Positions 34,901-47,115 of a stretch of 64,000 nt of DNA are shown piece by piece. The stretch's first letter is position 1. Each line of letters starts with the position of its first letter. The position numbers were made by a program, and so were the translations under genes. The DNA is taken from assembly GCA_026686845.1 (NCBI GenBank), contig JAIVEN010000015.1, positions 13,435,501 through 13,499,500 on the forward strand, given 5' to 3'. Source of the stretch: Adenanthera pavonina. Taxonomy: Eukaryota > Streptophyta > Magnoliopsida > Fabales > Fabaceae. The notes beneath the pieces were generated by a model, which was not told the DNA's origin, did not search any database, and saw only the letters and a program-made list of their open reading frames with translations.

Positions 34901-37900
34901 TTCTTCACAGCAACTTCCTATCATGTTAAAGCATTCATACAAAATTACAGAAAATCAGCGCAGGATTAGCTATTACCTATTAGTAAGAAATTTCACAATG
35001 GTAACAAGTCCATTACTATCGGTACTTTACACAGACATAGAAAAAACTGATTCAGACACTGAAAGCAAGATAACAAAGAGAGCACACATAGAAGAAAGAT
35101 AGCTAAGGCCTCTTCATTTGTGAATAAAAGCACTGTCGATGAGCACATACAAACGATAATATATATTAAGACAGTCATGCCAATTACCTAAGGGGGCTAC
35201 GCATTCAAAGACCTTTACCAAGACATAGTTGAATCCTACAACCTCTACAACCCCCACCCAAAAAATAAAATAAAATTTCCAGTAGCATAAAATCAAGGAA
35301 TCTTTCTATCCATACTCAACTTGCAAAGCTCATTTTACAAGATTCTTGGCAGTTAACAACCCAATGCAAGTTCTCAATTTTAATAACGACTAACAGGAAA
35401 AGAAATAATCATTTATAGGCTTTCTTTATGGTTATACTTCTTTAATCTCTTTCATGAGCACATCGACTGGGTCAAACGTTAACTTTAATGTAAATTTAAG
35501 TGTCCTCAAGAGCATGCATTAAAAATTTCAGCAGAAGCATTCTTCTTAGACATTATCATGTAAATTCTTTCTTGACAAAGAGAATTATGGAATGAAAGCA
35601 GTTGATAACAATGCAAGTTTAAGCACACAAGATTATAATCTTGGTATGGCACAAAACGAAAAAGGCTCCAAATTAGAAGAAAACCCTAAAAATATGGTCC
35701 TGTTAAGTCTAGCCAAGAATGCATCTTGCATAACCAGAGTATCACGCCATCATCAAGGAATGATTTGAAAATGTTTAGACTACACAATTCAAAGAGCTTA
35801 CAAAATAAAAAAAAGAGCGCGCAAACAAAAGATAAGAAAGAAACTGATGTATGGAAGAAGATGAAAAAAGAGAAGAGAGAGGGAGAACTTACAGTGCCTT
35901 TCAAGTCAGCATGATAGACCTCACCACAAGAACCTAAAATTGTGATAGTTGTATGAGGTTACAGAAATAAATTACGGACTATGGGGAAAAAAAAAATCTC
36001 CACCTACCTAGTATTTGATCTTCATAAAACAATGCAAAAAATACAACGTTCATTGATCAAACTAAAATCAGACAATAACACTTTAACAAGCCATAATAAT
36101 TTGCCACTTATCTGATTAGAAATGATGAAAGCTATAGGCATGAGTTCGTCATCTATATACATAAAATCCTCAAGTTTTTGGGGGGAAAAATCAAAATCAG
36201 AACATCATATTTAACAGAGGAAGACACAACAAAAATCTAGTGTATTTAGTAATGAAAAATCTTACCAATACCAATACGCTCACCAACATGAAGATCCCCC
36301 CATTGAATCTCCCATTCTGTGCCCTCCCCTAGAACTGCATTAACTTTCTCACTTTTACCATCATATATAGTCTGATCTCTATTAGCTGTTTCATTTAAGT
36401 TAGCAAGAGAATCCTTATCCATTTCCATGTTATTAAAAGCCCCTCCAGCCTTATCATTAAGAAGATTTCCATCATCATCATAAACAAAGTTAACCCCACT
36501 TTGTCTTTTGCAAGACACAGCTGCTTTGGGCAAGGATGACTCAAGAACTTGCTGTTCATTCATCTGATGAGGATTGACAGGAGCACTATCTATATTTATC
36601 GCTTCTACGTGCACCAATTCTTTAATTCCATTACAAAATGTCACCAAACCCTCTGTTGTATTATCACTGGCAGAGTGCACCCCTTGAGGGGATATGGCAG
36701 ACTTCTCATAGCTTGATAACAAGTTATCTGGATCAGCTTGCACAGAATTTTGGACAATTTTTTTATCAACCTCAGGAAATTTTTCAAATACTTTGTCTTC
36801 AGCTGAATCTTTTGTATTTATATGTGAAAAGAGGTCAGAAGGAGGTAGTGCACCATTCTCTAATAGAACAGTTTGTGATCTTTGAGCAAATTCTAGGTCT
36901 TTTGCTGCACCGAGGGCATATTTGGAGATGATTTTTAATTGCCTTTTTTCTGCAAGTGATGCTTTTGCATTCACCAAGTCATGTTCGAATCTCTCTATTT
37001 GATTTATTTCAACACTATTCACTTCAACTGGTTTCTTTTTACTGCCAACATTTAATAATTCTTCTGACCAAGTATTGCCAGCTGTTGAGTCTCTTCCAAG
37101 ATCAGATGAAACTGCCTGCATTCTATTTCCATCATCTAACATCAAATGTCTGTTATCAGGTACTTCCACAATATCTGCACAACCCCTTACAGTAAAACTG
37201 TAGTTTTTGAGCTGACTGCTGGGTACTTCGGCAGGAATAAGAGCACCAGGAGCACCCATCAGATCAATAATGAATTCACTGCATCAATTCAACAAATAAA
37301 TAACACTAATATTTTCCAATTACCAAAAAACACTAAATATTTGTTCAATGTAGATGCAAAACCAGTAGATTTGTTTTAACTAGAAGGCTTTGTGCCTAAT
37401 ATGGCAAGAGCAGAAAGACAAAAGATGTAAGAAGCACGGTTTGTGGTCCAATTTGTTGTCTTAAAAAAGAAAGTCTATATACAGCAACTTAAAGAAATTA
37501 GAGCATCCAATGGGCATAAAGTACTATTAATGTACTCCGATAATATATCCACCAGTTTGCAATAAATAATTTATCTCTCACGACACAAACCCAATTCATC
37601 ACAGGGGTGCTGCCCATGCCTCTCAACAATGTCATGTTCTTATGAACTAAATAAAGGAGAACCAATTTTAGAAGGCCAGTCTCTTGCCTACCATGATGAT
37701 AAAGTTCAATAATCAGATTTTTAACTCCAAAAAACGAATCCGAATTGGCATCCCTTAGACTGGTGACCTGCATGTCGATTCTCTATTTCTCTCTTTAATT
37801 TATTTTATTCAGTAACTTTTTTATCTAAAAAATAAATTATAATTACTTTATTAAAAATAATAAATCATTTGACTAAAAAAATTAAAATATATATATAGAG

Positions 37901-40117
37901 AGAGTGGGAAGTTAAAATATATATATAAAGTAGTGGGAAGTTAAATACATCACAAATTATTCGTATTGCTTGAAATTAATAAATATATAGAGGGGGGGGT
38001 TTGAAGGAAGGGGGAGAGAGAGATTGATCAGATTCGACCAAGACATCAAAAATCCCCACGCATTAATATAAAAGATATAGATAAGTGGCAGGCCAAAACA
38101 GCCCCCGGAATTAAAAAAAACATTAAGTAATCTTAATACTACGAAATTAAAATTCTGCCAAAAGAAAATTACCTTCCATCATCAGCTTTAATCAAATTCA
38201 CGGCTCCGTCATCAGTTCCCGTGTAATAACTCCCTTTGACCAGCATACAAGGAACATTAATTCTATCCGCAAGCACCTAACACCAGAAGAATGACATGAT
38301 TAGCTTCTGATGAACGTCAATATTGAGGCTAACAGGGTAATTAATGCTTCTTACGAAACAGACAGGGAAAACTCCTTATAGCTTTCAGTATATTGCCTTC
38401 TAAATTCTAATATAGGGTCAGAAATGTATATTCTACACTCTGGGTGGCTTTATATTCTTCCATCAGGTTAAAAGAAAATCATCACCATCTCCAGAGTCCA
38501 GATATAATAACCATGCAGCCATTTTACTCACAACTTGTCACTTCACAGACAGATCAAGTTAAACAGACCACCATACCATTCCACATTAAATAAATGCAAC
38601 CAAATACAGTGGCATGAATGCATAAGGATTAAGATACAAGAGAAGCTATCACAAGGAGTCAAGTGTGTATTGGCCATGAAAAACTAGTCAAGTGGGTCAA
38701 CTTGGAAAGCCATTTAAATGAGAAATTGAAATGATATTACAACCTTAAAAAGTAGGGCTCGGTGACGTGCAAGTCCAACATCAAGACAACCAATGGGAAG
38801 AATCATGTTTGTTAAGGAATTTCTTAACTCCTGGCTCCGCATGATCCACCTTTTCAATATTTCATCAGCATCACCAACTGGCCCACCCATTCTATTAACA
38901 ACAATGTCAGCAAGTTTCTGAAGTAAGCCACTTAAGCTTAGCCCTTGTTCCCAAAAGTGAGAGTCCATGGATAATTTATAGACCTTCTTCTCAAGCTGCT
39001 TCAGCCCAATATCAACCATGCGGTTCACCAAAATCACTTCACAATCAAGATTTTCTGAGATGGATGCAGTTTGCAGATCCACCAACAATGGCATCCTTCC
39101 CCGATCAACTAAATTTGAGGTGATGTCATAAACATCATAAAATCCATCCATCACTTTCTCTTCGTAATTAATGACATTGTAGTTCTGTGAGTAATAAATT
39201 GAATAGTAGTTAGAAACCCTATCATTATGATTAACAAGATTTGATCTTTGAATGATCATTATAAGCAATGTTGATTGTCTACAAATAGCAATATACTCAA
39301 GTTGATTGGACGTTCAAAAGGAACCAAAATGAATAAAAATACTTACTGTTATTGCTCAATGTAAGTCTCACAGAAAGTTATTAACTTGCTGATGGATGGC
39401 AACAAGATTTCATTCATCACAAAATAGTACCGTTCCGTTTACCCAAAAAAGGGAAAAAATAGTATAGCTCCTACAGGCTACATTATCGGGGGGGAAAAGA
39501 TCCATGAGAAAATCAAAATTGACAACATGGAGAGGGACAAACTCATTATTAGCGTCGGTGCAACACATACTTAAGGTCAATTATCATCGCCCAAATAACA
39601 AATGGCCCTAGCCTTAATCCTCACTCCAGCGTACTAAAGTTTAAGGCCATAAGAATCGCAACTGAAGGCAGGCCAAATCAATTATTCATGAAAATAAAAA
39701 TACCCAATAACAAAGCGATTGAAACTGGACGAGGGCTTCTGGGTCAGTAACAGAAGCTTGACACCCAAGGCTCATCTGCTTGGCAGCATCGATCTGAGCA
39801 GAATCGGGGTCCCTGCGGACATCAGGATCGGAAGCGCTAATTGCTAAAGCCAACTGCATTTGAAACTCCTCCTCCAAAAGATTACCCTCCTCTCCCTTGT
39901 CGCCACCAATACCACTGGTAACACCAATAGCAGTCCGATCAGCAACCGATTCAGTTGCAGCGACGGCGGGCATTGTAGGCGACGCCAAAGGAGAAGAAGA
40001 TAATGTGAGATTGGGAGTGGGGCTGAGCACTGGGCGAGTCTCAGGCGATAATCTCTGGTTATCATTTATACCACCACCGATGTGAAGCTTTCTGAGTAGT
40101 TGCTTCATTCTGGGCAT
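31941..40117 (-). CDS. Raf-like MAP kinase kinase kinase, EDR1 domain type
   Basis: Ser/Thr kinase of the plant Raf B group (EDR1, SIS8 and relatives). Thirteen exons: 40117-39704, 39184-38744, 38276-38173, 37278-36266, 35933-35893, 34917-34849, 34764-34664, 34435-34357, 34262-34164, 33199-33131, 33012-32963, 32874-32698, 32040-31941; all phases fit; 918 aa. The N-terminus is KQLLRKLHIGGG, then the EDR1 domain from EEEFQMQLALAISASDPD to IIDLMGAPGALIP. A Ser/Asn-rich linker follows (about 330-640). The kinase domain starts at EWEIQWGDLHVGERIGIG and has Lys676 in VAVKK, His770-Arg-Asp772 in IVHRDLKSPN, the DFG at 790 and PEWMAPEVL. The glycine loop reads GSCGEVY where relatives have GSYGEVY. 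From memory it is closest to Arabidopsis At5g11850, hence no symbol. These kinases act in hormone, sugar and defence signalling. Confidence 0.93.
33913..33961 (+). mobile_element. A-tailed micro-insertion in MAP3K intron
   Basis: Imperfect 15-bp repeats (TCTATCACCATATTT and TCTATCATGCTATTT, 12 of 15 equal) flank TTGTACCC plus 11 A. Confidence 0.4.
39421..39464 (+). mobile_element. A-tailed micro-insertion in MAP3K intron 1
   Basis: 9-bp repeats AAAATAGTA flank CCGTTCCGTTTACCC plus AAAAAAGGGAA. The short repeat makes this less certain. Confidence 0.35.
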
Positions 40118-41684
40118 GGATCATCAAGAAGCACAAGTTCGCTTTTTCTAGTAAATTGTGGGAATCACCTCTTCGTTCCTCCGTACTGACTTAACCTAGG
40201 AACCCTGCAAACAAAGCATATTCCACTAACTAGCGCAGTCTTGTTCGTCAAGCTTCCACCAATTGAAAGACTTCAATTAACCGCTCACCAATACCTATTC
40301 CCTCCAATGCACTATATGACCACGAAGATAAACAATGCTTGCTTCACCCTGACCTCGTGGTTTGTCCAGTTACTGTATCACTTTTTATACAACCCAGCTA
40401 ATCTCCATTCCCTGGGTTGACCCTTGATGATTGGACGCCAGTTAATTAGCCAAAAATTATGCCCATGCTGAAAAAATGATTTTGATAGATTTTGATTTAA
40501 TTTTTCCACACTCGGTGTCCCTTCACTATAAATGAATGGGTAAAGTATTTAATTTTTAAATATATATTTGTATGGACATTTACAACCACTTTTATTCATT
40601 CTTTACCTCTTTTTTTAGGTTACATTACATTAATTTAATGTTTTGATTACATTAATTTTTTCTATACATTTAAAATATAAAAAAACTTGTCCCCAATTAA
40701 TTTTTAAATAAATGTTTTCCATCAATTTTTAAACAAATGTTAAATGCTTTAAAATGTATTGTAAATTATTGTTTAGGATTGAATAATACAACTTTTTATT
40801 AATTTTATATCTAAAATTTTTTATATTACTTTAATTTTATAATCAATTATCCGTGCATGCCTTCTTTTTTTATAAGACGTCTATCAAATTTCTAGTATTG
40901 TCATTGTCTGACATTTCCTTTTTTGGCCAATGTCAAAAATATTTCCTTAACTAGGCACACGTTGCAAATCCCACCGCATTTATTAGGCAAAAATAAATAA
41001 CGCAATTTTATAAGACAAACAAGATATACTAATTAATCTAATTGTAAATTATTTGCCTAAAATGCTTTTATTCTTTGCTTATTGCCCTCGTATTAATTAT
41101 TCCAGTTTCGACGTTCTTTGTAATTTTATTTTCAATTTTTCAATTCCTTTTGTGTTTTCCCTACTTAATTTAATGTCTTTATCTTAATTATTTAAATAAT
41201 TATACATAATTCATATTTTTTTCACTCTTACTAATTTTTTCAATAAAAATGTCACAATTAATTGTTTGGCAAATGAGTTATATATATAATTAACAAAACC
41301 TTTTCAAATCACTCTCGCTTCTGGATTTCTTTAAGATTTATATAAAATTATTTTTTAAACACGATCAATGAAATGTCTCAACCTTTCAAAGGGCGAAATT
41401 CTCCATAAAACTAAGAGATATTTTTATGTGTAGAAGAAAAAGATCCAAGGGATTCTTAATAATTTCAGTTTATACGATAAAAAGTACGATATATTGAAAA
41501 AAAATACATTTGATATGTGTCTCTTTACTGCTACTTTATAAAAAATGGGACACTCTCTTCACATATTTTATGAAAAATACGAAAAGTAAATTACGTTCCA
41601 TTGTGAAATGTGAATGGTGCGGTTTGCTTATATTGTGACATATAATACATGATAATTATGTGCCGGCATATTGAAATATTCACC
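40118..41684. other. MAP3K promoter side and AT-rich spacer
   Basis: The leader and promoter of the kinase gene are expected within about 40118-40500. The rest is AT-rich without recognisable genes. A micro-insertion lies at 40911-40948. Confidence 0.45.
40911..40948 (-). mobile_element. A-tailed micro-insertion with GGCC head
   Basis: 10-bp repeats A[C/T]ATTTCCTT (40911-40920 and 40939-40948, 9 of 10) flank 18 bp that read on the minus strand TTTTGACATTGGCCAAAA. Confidence 0.45.
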
Positions 41685-42298
41685 ATAGTTGTCAAAATCG
41701 AACCAAATCCATCGGTGTGACCGGTTTAATCGGAAATTAATATCAGGTCCGGTTCGGTTATAGAGAAAAACCTGTAAATTTTGAATCTGGTATGAATTGA
41801 TTTAGAATCGGTCTTGAACTGGTCAAACCAGTTGTAAACTGGTCCCCATTTTTTTATTTTTTAAAATATTTCTTTAATTTTTAAGATAAAATAACATCAT
41901 TTTTAGTATAAAATATTTTTTATATTTTAATATTATATAAGCATTATTATGATATATAATTATTAAAAATTATAAATTTACCTACCAAATAATATAATAA
42001 TAAATTATTAGTTAACTATTTTAAATTTAAAATGTGATTATGGATGAATATAAACTTATTTAAATTTAAATATTAAGTTATGAAACTTATTAATAATTTA
42101 TTTGTAGTGAATAATAAATTGATAACTCAGTATTATTTAATTTGAAATTTTAATTAAATCATAAAATTTGTTTTAATTTATATTATTTATTTAAAATATA
42201 TTATTTTAATTATTATTAATTCAACTCTAATTAGATAATTATTAAATTTTGAATCAATGGCATGCGCGATTCAATATTTGGTCAATGTTCTGATAACA
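41685..42298. mobile_element. Non-autonomous TIR element (MITE), copy 1
   Basis: About 610 bp. The left end ATAGTTGTCAAAATCGAACC is roughly inverted at the right end (ATTTGGTCAATGTTCTGATA). It is rich in ACCGGTT/AACTGGT phrases near the left end. The AT-rich interior (41860-42110) aligns along its length with 60825-61080, including the phrase TATAAGCATTATTATGATA. No coding capacity. Confidence 0.6.
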
Positions 42299-43069
42299 TT
42301 TATATTGATGATGATTTTTTTTCTTTGGGAGGATGGAGTTGCTATTACAACGTTTCAGCCTCATAGGCCCAATGCCGGACAGCCAATCCAGTCCATGTAC
42401 GCTCCTGTTCCACTTCCATTTGTCTGAAGAAGAGTTTAGTAGGTCCTTGGATTAACGGAGGGGAAAGTGCAATCAGAAATTCAGAATTCCAAAAGGAATA
42501 TGTTTCTTTATAAAGAAAGGAAAGTTAAGAGCCTTAAATGGCTAGTGTTAATGAGGCCATTAAAAAAAAATTTAAGCTTTCAAATAAATATAAGCCTCTC
42601 CTTCTTCTTCTTTTTAATGAACTCATTATTTCTATTTTATTTAGAATAAATAAAAACAATATTTTAATTACCTTAAGACAGTGTCTTAAACGAATAGTAC
42701 AACATATAAAGCATGATTGTATAAAGTATAACACAATACATTATGATTTATCAATTATTTCGTGGATGCATTATGTTATATAAACTTATATTATATTGTA
42801 ATATTTTTATATGCATTAAAACAATGTATATTCTAATCAGATCCAAGTCTAAATAGATAGAATTAGGCCCAATAGTAATAAGATATTGATAGATCATTTC
42901 AATCTCTCTTTCACCTTTAAACCCTCAAGGCTCATTACAAATGTTGTCAAAGATTCATCACTCATCATATGATACAGTATAAACAAAAGCTCATTATTAC
43001 GGTATAAGAAAAGCTAACTCTTATATAGAGTATTATCATGCCCCTACCACATATAAGCATAGCAATACA

Positions 43070-43110
43070 AATAATTGCCACTTTTTTTTTTATCACTAAA
43101 TAGTTACCAC
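43070..43110 (-). mobile_element. A-tailed micro-insertion
   Basis: Imperfect 12-bp repeats (AATAATTGCCAC and AATAGTTACCAC) flank, on the minus strand, a head TAGTGAT and ten A. Confidence 0.35.
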
Positions 43111-43728
43111 AAACTAAGAAGTATGGATGTTTAACTATTCCGGTAGCCTAGTAGACCCAATCCTACCAGGTATATCAGATTGGTCTTAAAAACTGAATCT
43201 AGTTGGGAGTCAAGTTAAGGACAAACCCGGTATTATCTTGTCCCAATATATATATAATTTTATATATATTTTTAAAAAGTTTATATGATATTTTTCTAAT
43301 ATCACATATGAAATAAATTGGTTATATTATTATTATTATGTATATTTTTAAGAATTTAATCTTTTAATTTTATTTAAAATTTTAGATTATTTTTAATATT
43401 GTGTAAAAATAATATATTATTATTAAGTATTTATAATTTTAACAAATATTATTTTTTATTATAATATTATTTTTTAAAAAATATATTTTGGATTAATATA
43501 ATTATATTTTTATTAATAAATAAAATTAACTTTTTTTTATTTTTAAATACTTTTTAAAATTAGGTCAATTCTTATCTCATATGCCTGTCTTATCTAGCCT
43601 TATGAAGATTGAATATTATATAGACTATTAATCCAATCCTACCCCTTTTTTTTTACACACGAGAAGGTAAAAAAGGTGTAGACGGTAAAGCGCTCCTTTA
43701 CTTTAGCGGTGCCTGGGCCACCACCTCC

Positions 43729-43786
43729 GGTATTTATCTGATTTTTTCTTTTTGTGGATAAAGGAGGCCCCAGGCCTGGTATTTAT
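43729..43786 (-). mobile_element. Longest A-tailed micro-insertion (40 bp)
   Basis: 9-bp repeats GGTATTTAT (43729-43737, 43778-43786) flank 40 bp. On the minus strand the insert contains AGGCCTGGGGCCTCC and then TTTATCCACAAAAAGAAAAA. Its tail CCACAAAAAGAAAAA is close to that at 30868-30878 (CCAACAAAAAGAAAA), so it may show more of the source. Confidence 0.45.
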
Positions 43787-44887
43787 GAGAATTTTAGTTG
43801 TCAAATACGTGTGCATGACTTTAGTGCCAATCATTAATATCTGAATAAAATAGCATTAAACAATTTGGCAAAAAAAAAAAAAGCAGCATTATCCCCAAAA
43901 TGATGTCTGATAGGAGCAGCAATGGTATTTGAAGATCTTTGCGGGCCTCATTCTATTCCTGGCCCAACTGTATTAATCCATACGATACTTTTAAAAAAAA
44001 AAATTCGCTATATTGTGTGATGTGAAAATCAAAATCCACAATTTCTATTCAACCCACTTATCAAAACCCAAATGCCAAAACCATACTTATATGTACAGTA
44101 ACCCCTTGTCACTCATAAATGCATGCATGCATACATATACAAATATATACTATCATTAATTTTTTTAATTAAAACATGATATATATATATATTTGTAGTT
44201 ATGATTCCTTATAAAATAATATTAGTCAGCGTATTATTGTTTGAAAATCATATACTTTTTATGTTTTAGTTAAAAAATTAATGAAAACATAAAGAATTGT
44301 AATTCTCTCTATCTCTCACCCTCTCACACACACACACATGAAGAAATCACTGGAATCACAAGGGATTGTATTTAAGATTCTTTTAAATTGTTTTTAACTA
44401 GATTTAAATGTTTGTTTGTGATTTATTTTTTAATATGACTGAATGTTTATTTATAATTTATTTTTTATAAATTAAATTCATTTATTTAAAAATGTCTCTA
44501 GAACATAAAGTGAAGTATGGACGTGTGCCTCGAAAATTAATTAGAATTTGGAGCCTAAAGTTTCATTATGGTCATGAGGATTAAAACATACGTTACTTAC
44601 ATCCAAGAGCCACTCTTTTTTTCATCATAAGCTTAGTAGGAAAGCTCAATTCATTGATTGCTATAAAAATTAATACAATACCATGAAATTAGACGATAAT
44701 GAAGTTCAGCTTTTTCTTGTTTTGGCAACGATAAGTTCAGCTCAAGCGCGACACACCATAGATGGGTTTTGCTGCAGTAACACAAATGGAAACAGACATG
44801 TGATCTGCTTAATTAGATTTTCACAATTCAAAAATGTAAAATCAAAAGGAAGAAGAAGAAGAAGAAGAAAAGACAAGAAGCAAATAT

Positions 44888-46272
44888 CTAATTAAAGGGA
44901 AAAAAGCCACAAGATAAATCCATGAGAAGCAGCGCCCCCTCAACCACTTCATCCAGTGGAAATACTCGTTGCTGAAAAACTGAGTGTCTCTTCTCGAGAC
45001 TCAAATCAAAGTCCTTAAAACCAGCCCTCCTTTTACCCTCAGACTGAGACTGAGACGTGCCTGTAATACTGCCCTTCCACTTGTTCTTCAATTGGAACTT
45101 CTTCTCCTTGTTATGTCCTATTCTGGCCTTTCCACACCATCCCCCCACACCATTACCAGCTTCTTCCATTGCCTTTCTTGCTTTCCTCTGCCTAATCCCG
45201 CACGCATTGCAAAGTGACTGCACCACCATATACATATAGATCTAGTTAGTTAATTATTATTACAGTGACATTAATTAAGTGAGAATGAACTAAAGGGAAT
45301 TAAGATGATGACCTTAGGACCATTAGGGCCACTCCTCCAAAGTGGAGTACTGGTTGTGCTGCAATCTGCACAAACCCTATTGCTATTGGTGATATTGCCC
45401 ATACGCCATGTTGGACTATAATTTGATACCTTGTGAGAGGCTGTATTACTACTACTGTTATCTGGGGAACTGCTCCATTCAATTTTTTGCATCACTTTCA
45501 CCTCTGAACACTTCCATTTTGCTGAACTCTTGTGACTGCTGCTTCTGCTCATTTCTTCCTTGTCCTCTTTATTCTTAGGGCCAGAGACGCTTCTCCAATC
45601 ATCCATAGCTGGCTGAAATAATAATGACATATATGCATTAAGAAGGTTGCTTCCAGCTTACCATCCAAAAGCGAGGAATCAAGACTCCATGCCAAAAGAT
45701 GACTAAAGAACGTTTAATCATGGTGATTACCACTTTATCAGTAATGAGAATACAATTTGGACTTACGTGATAAAACAAATGACAAATTGCACTGGACAAG
45801 ATATATTTACAGACCGAGTTCATCATAAAATCAGGCTTAGAAATGAGATCAAAACGTCTCTAGCTATTGTATCTTTTCCTACTGATTAACTCAGAGGCGG
45901 CGATCAAATAGCCTAACATATATACTGCTGATGGATATCTAGAAATTAAAAGATCAAGCATACAAATATTTTGAGCATGAGAATCGAGAATAACCAAGAA
46001 ATCTAAGTACAACTAAAGATGGGTTTCGATAAAAAATATACATAATATATAGAACGTGAAAAAGAATATGATCCTGCCTCTTGATCATGTCGTTGTTTTC
46101 TGATATCCCCAGTGTATGAGTCATCAAATACTCTGCAGGAAGCCGGAGATGAGCTAGAATTAGTTGGATCCTGGTGAGTAGGAGAATAGAAGAGATGGTA
46201 ATTTTCATCTTCTTTTTGATGATCGACGAGAGGGAGAGAATGAGCTGCTGGGTTCAGAGAAACAGGCGTCAT
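44888..46272 (-). CDS. B-class GATA transcription factor with LLM C-terminus (GNC/CGA1 type)
   Basis: Nuclear zinc-finger factor binding GATA motifs; the Arabidopsis relatives GNC (GATA21) and CGA1 (GATA22) promote greening downstream of light, cytokinin and gibberellin. Three exons: 46272-46042, 45612-45313, 45217-44888; 286 aa. The finger C-X2-C-X18-C-X2-C uses Cys158, Cys161, Cys180 and Cys183 (VCADCSTTSTPLWRSGPNGPK, then SLCNACGIRQRKARKA) and is split by the second intron, as in the family. The C-terminus VFPLDEVVEGALLLMDLS holds the LLM motif (274-276). The start MTPVSLNPA is chosen by likeness to eudicot relatives; an in-frame ATG lies upstream at 46398. The exon 1 donor (TAT|GTATAT) is uncertain: CAC|GTTCTA with a shifted acceptor also keeps frame. 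Confidence 0.92.
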
Positions 46273-46395
46273 GAATAGAGAGTGGGAGAGGTCAAGACCA
46301 AGAAAGAGCTGAAAAGGGCTGACTGCAAGTTGGGAGGATTCTATAAAAGGAGAGAATGGGAGGGTTGAAGAGAAGAGGTGTGTCTCTGGGTCATT

Positions 46396-46401
46396 CACGT
46401 G
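46396..46401. promoter_or_regulatory. G-box CACGTG upstream of the GATA gene
   Basis: A perfect CACGTG palindrome 125 bp upstream of the chosen ATG, with a TATA-like GATATATGAAA just upstream on the minus strand (about 46415-46405). GNC and CGA1 are known targets of G-box-binding PIF factors, so this is a plausible control site. Confidence 0.45.
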
Positions 46402-46929
46402 ATTTCATATATCAAACAAAAACCATTTAAAAAAAAACAGACAATAGCAGAGGACGTGTTGAGTGTTACTACTCGACCTCCCCTGACATTACCCCTTCTG
46501 GTTTATTTCAAACACTTAGGTTATGGATAAGGTGACCTCAAAGGAGAGGTTTTTAATGAGTATTCCTTCTTGTAAATATATATATACATATATATGAACT
46601 TAATATCGTGTCTTCCGTATCTAATACATGCCGATTTTGACTTTCGTATTCATATAGTATCTTTTAATTAGACTCCGAGTCAATTGAAAATATCCTAGTT
46701 GATGTCTGAAGTTTCTATGCCAAAGCTCTCAAGCTAGGGTGAATGTTGTAGAAATAATGGGGGGAATTAAAGAGGACCGTGCTAGATCTCGAAAGACAGA
46801 TGGAGAGACAAGACAAGTAGAGAAAACCTTGGGACCTTGGTATATATGTATTGCCAAAAGACATCAAATGCTGCCACAGTGTCGTGACAGAGACAGCCTC
46901 TGAATTGGTCCCCACACCTTCTTGCCTTC

Positions 46930-46969
46930 AATCATATACCTTTTTTTTTTTTGGGGGTGAATCATATAC
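46930..46969 (-). mobile_element. A-tailed micro-insertion (C-rich head)
   Basis: 10-bp repeats AATCATATAC flank 20 bp which on the minus strand read CACCCCC plus twelve A and G. Confidence 0.5.
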
Positions 46970-47070
46970 TTTTTTTCATTTTATTATTATCGTTTTACCT
47001 CCACTTCTGTCTCCATCCTCCGAGAAGTCTATCATTTGCCTCCTACTCCCACTAGACTCAGAACTTTTGA

Positions 47071-47115
47071 AATTTACTTCTTTCTTTTTTTGGCCAACGC
47101 AATTTACTTCTTTCT
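47071..47115 (-). mobile_element. A-tailed micro-insertion with GGCC head
   Basis: Perfect 15-bp repeats AATTTACTTCTTTCT (47071-47085, 47101-47115) flank 15 bp. On the minus strand: GCGTTGGCC plus six A. Confidence 0.6.

Larger units (their letters stand above)
42299..44887. other. AT-rich spacer
   Basis: No gene recognised. Two micro-insertions (43070-43110, 43729-43786). The right end (to 44887) should contain the 3' UTR of the GATA gene. Confidence 0.45.
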
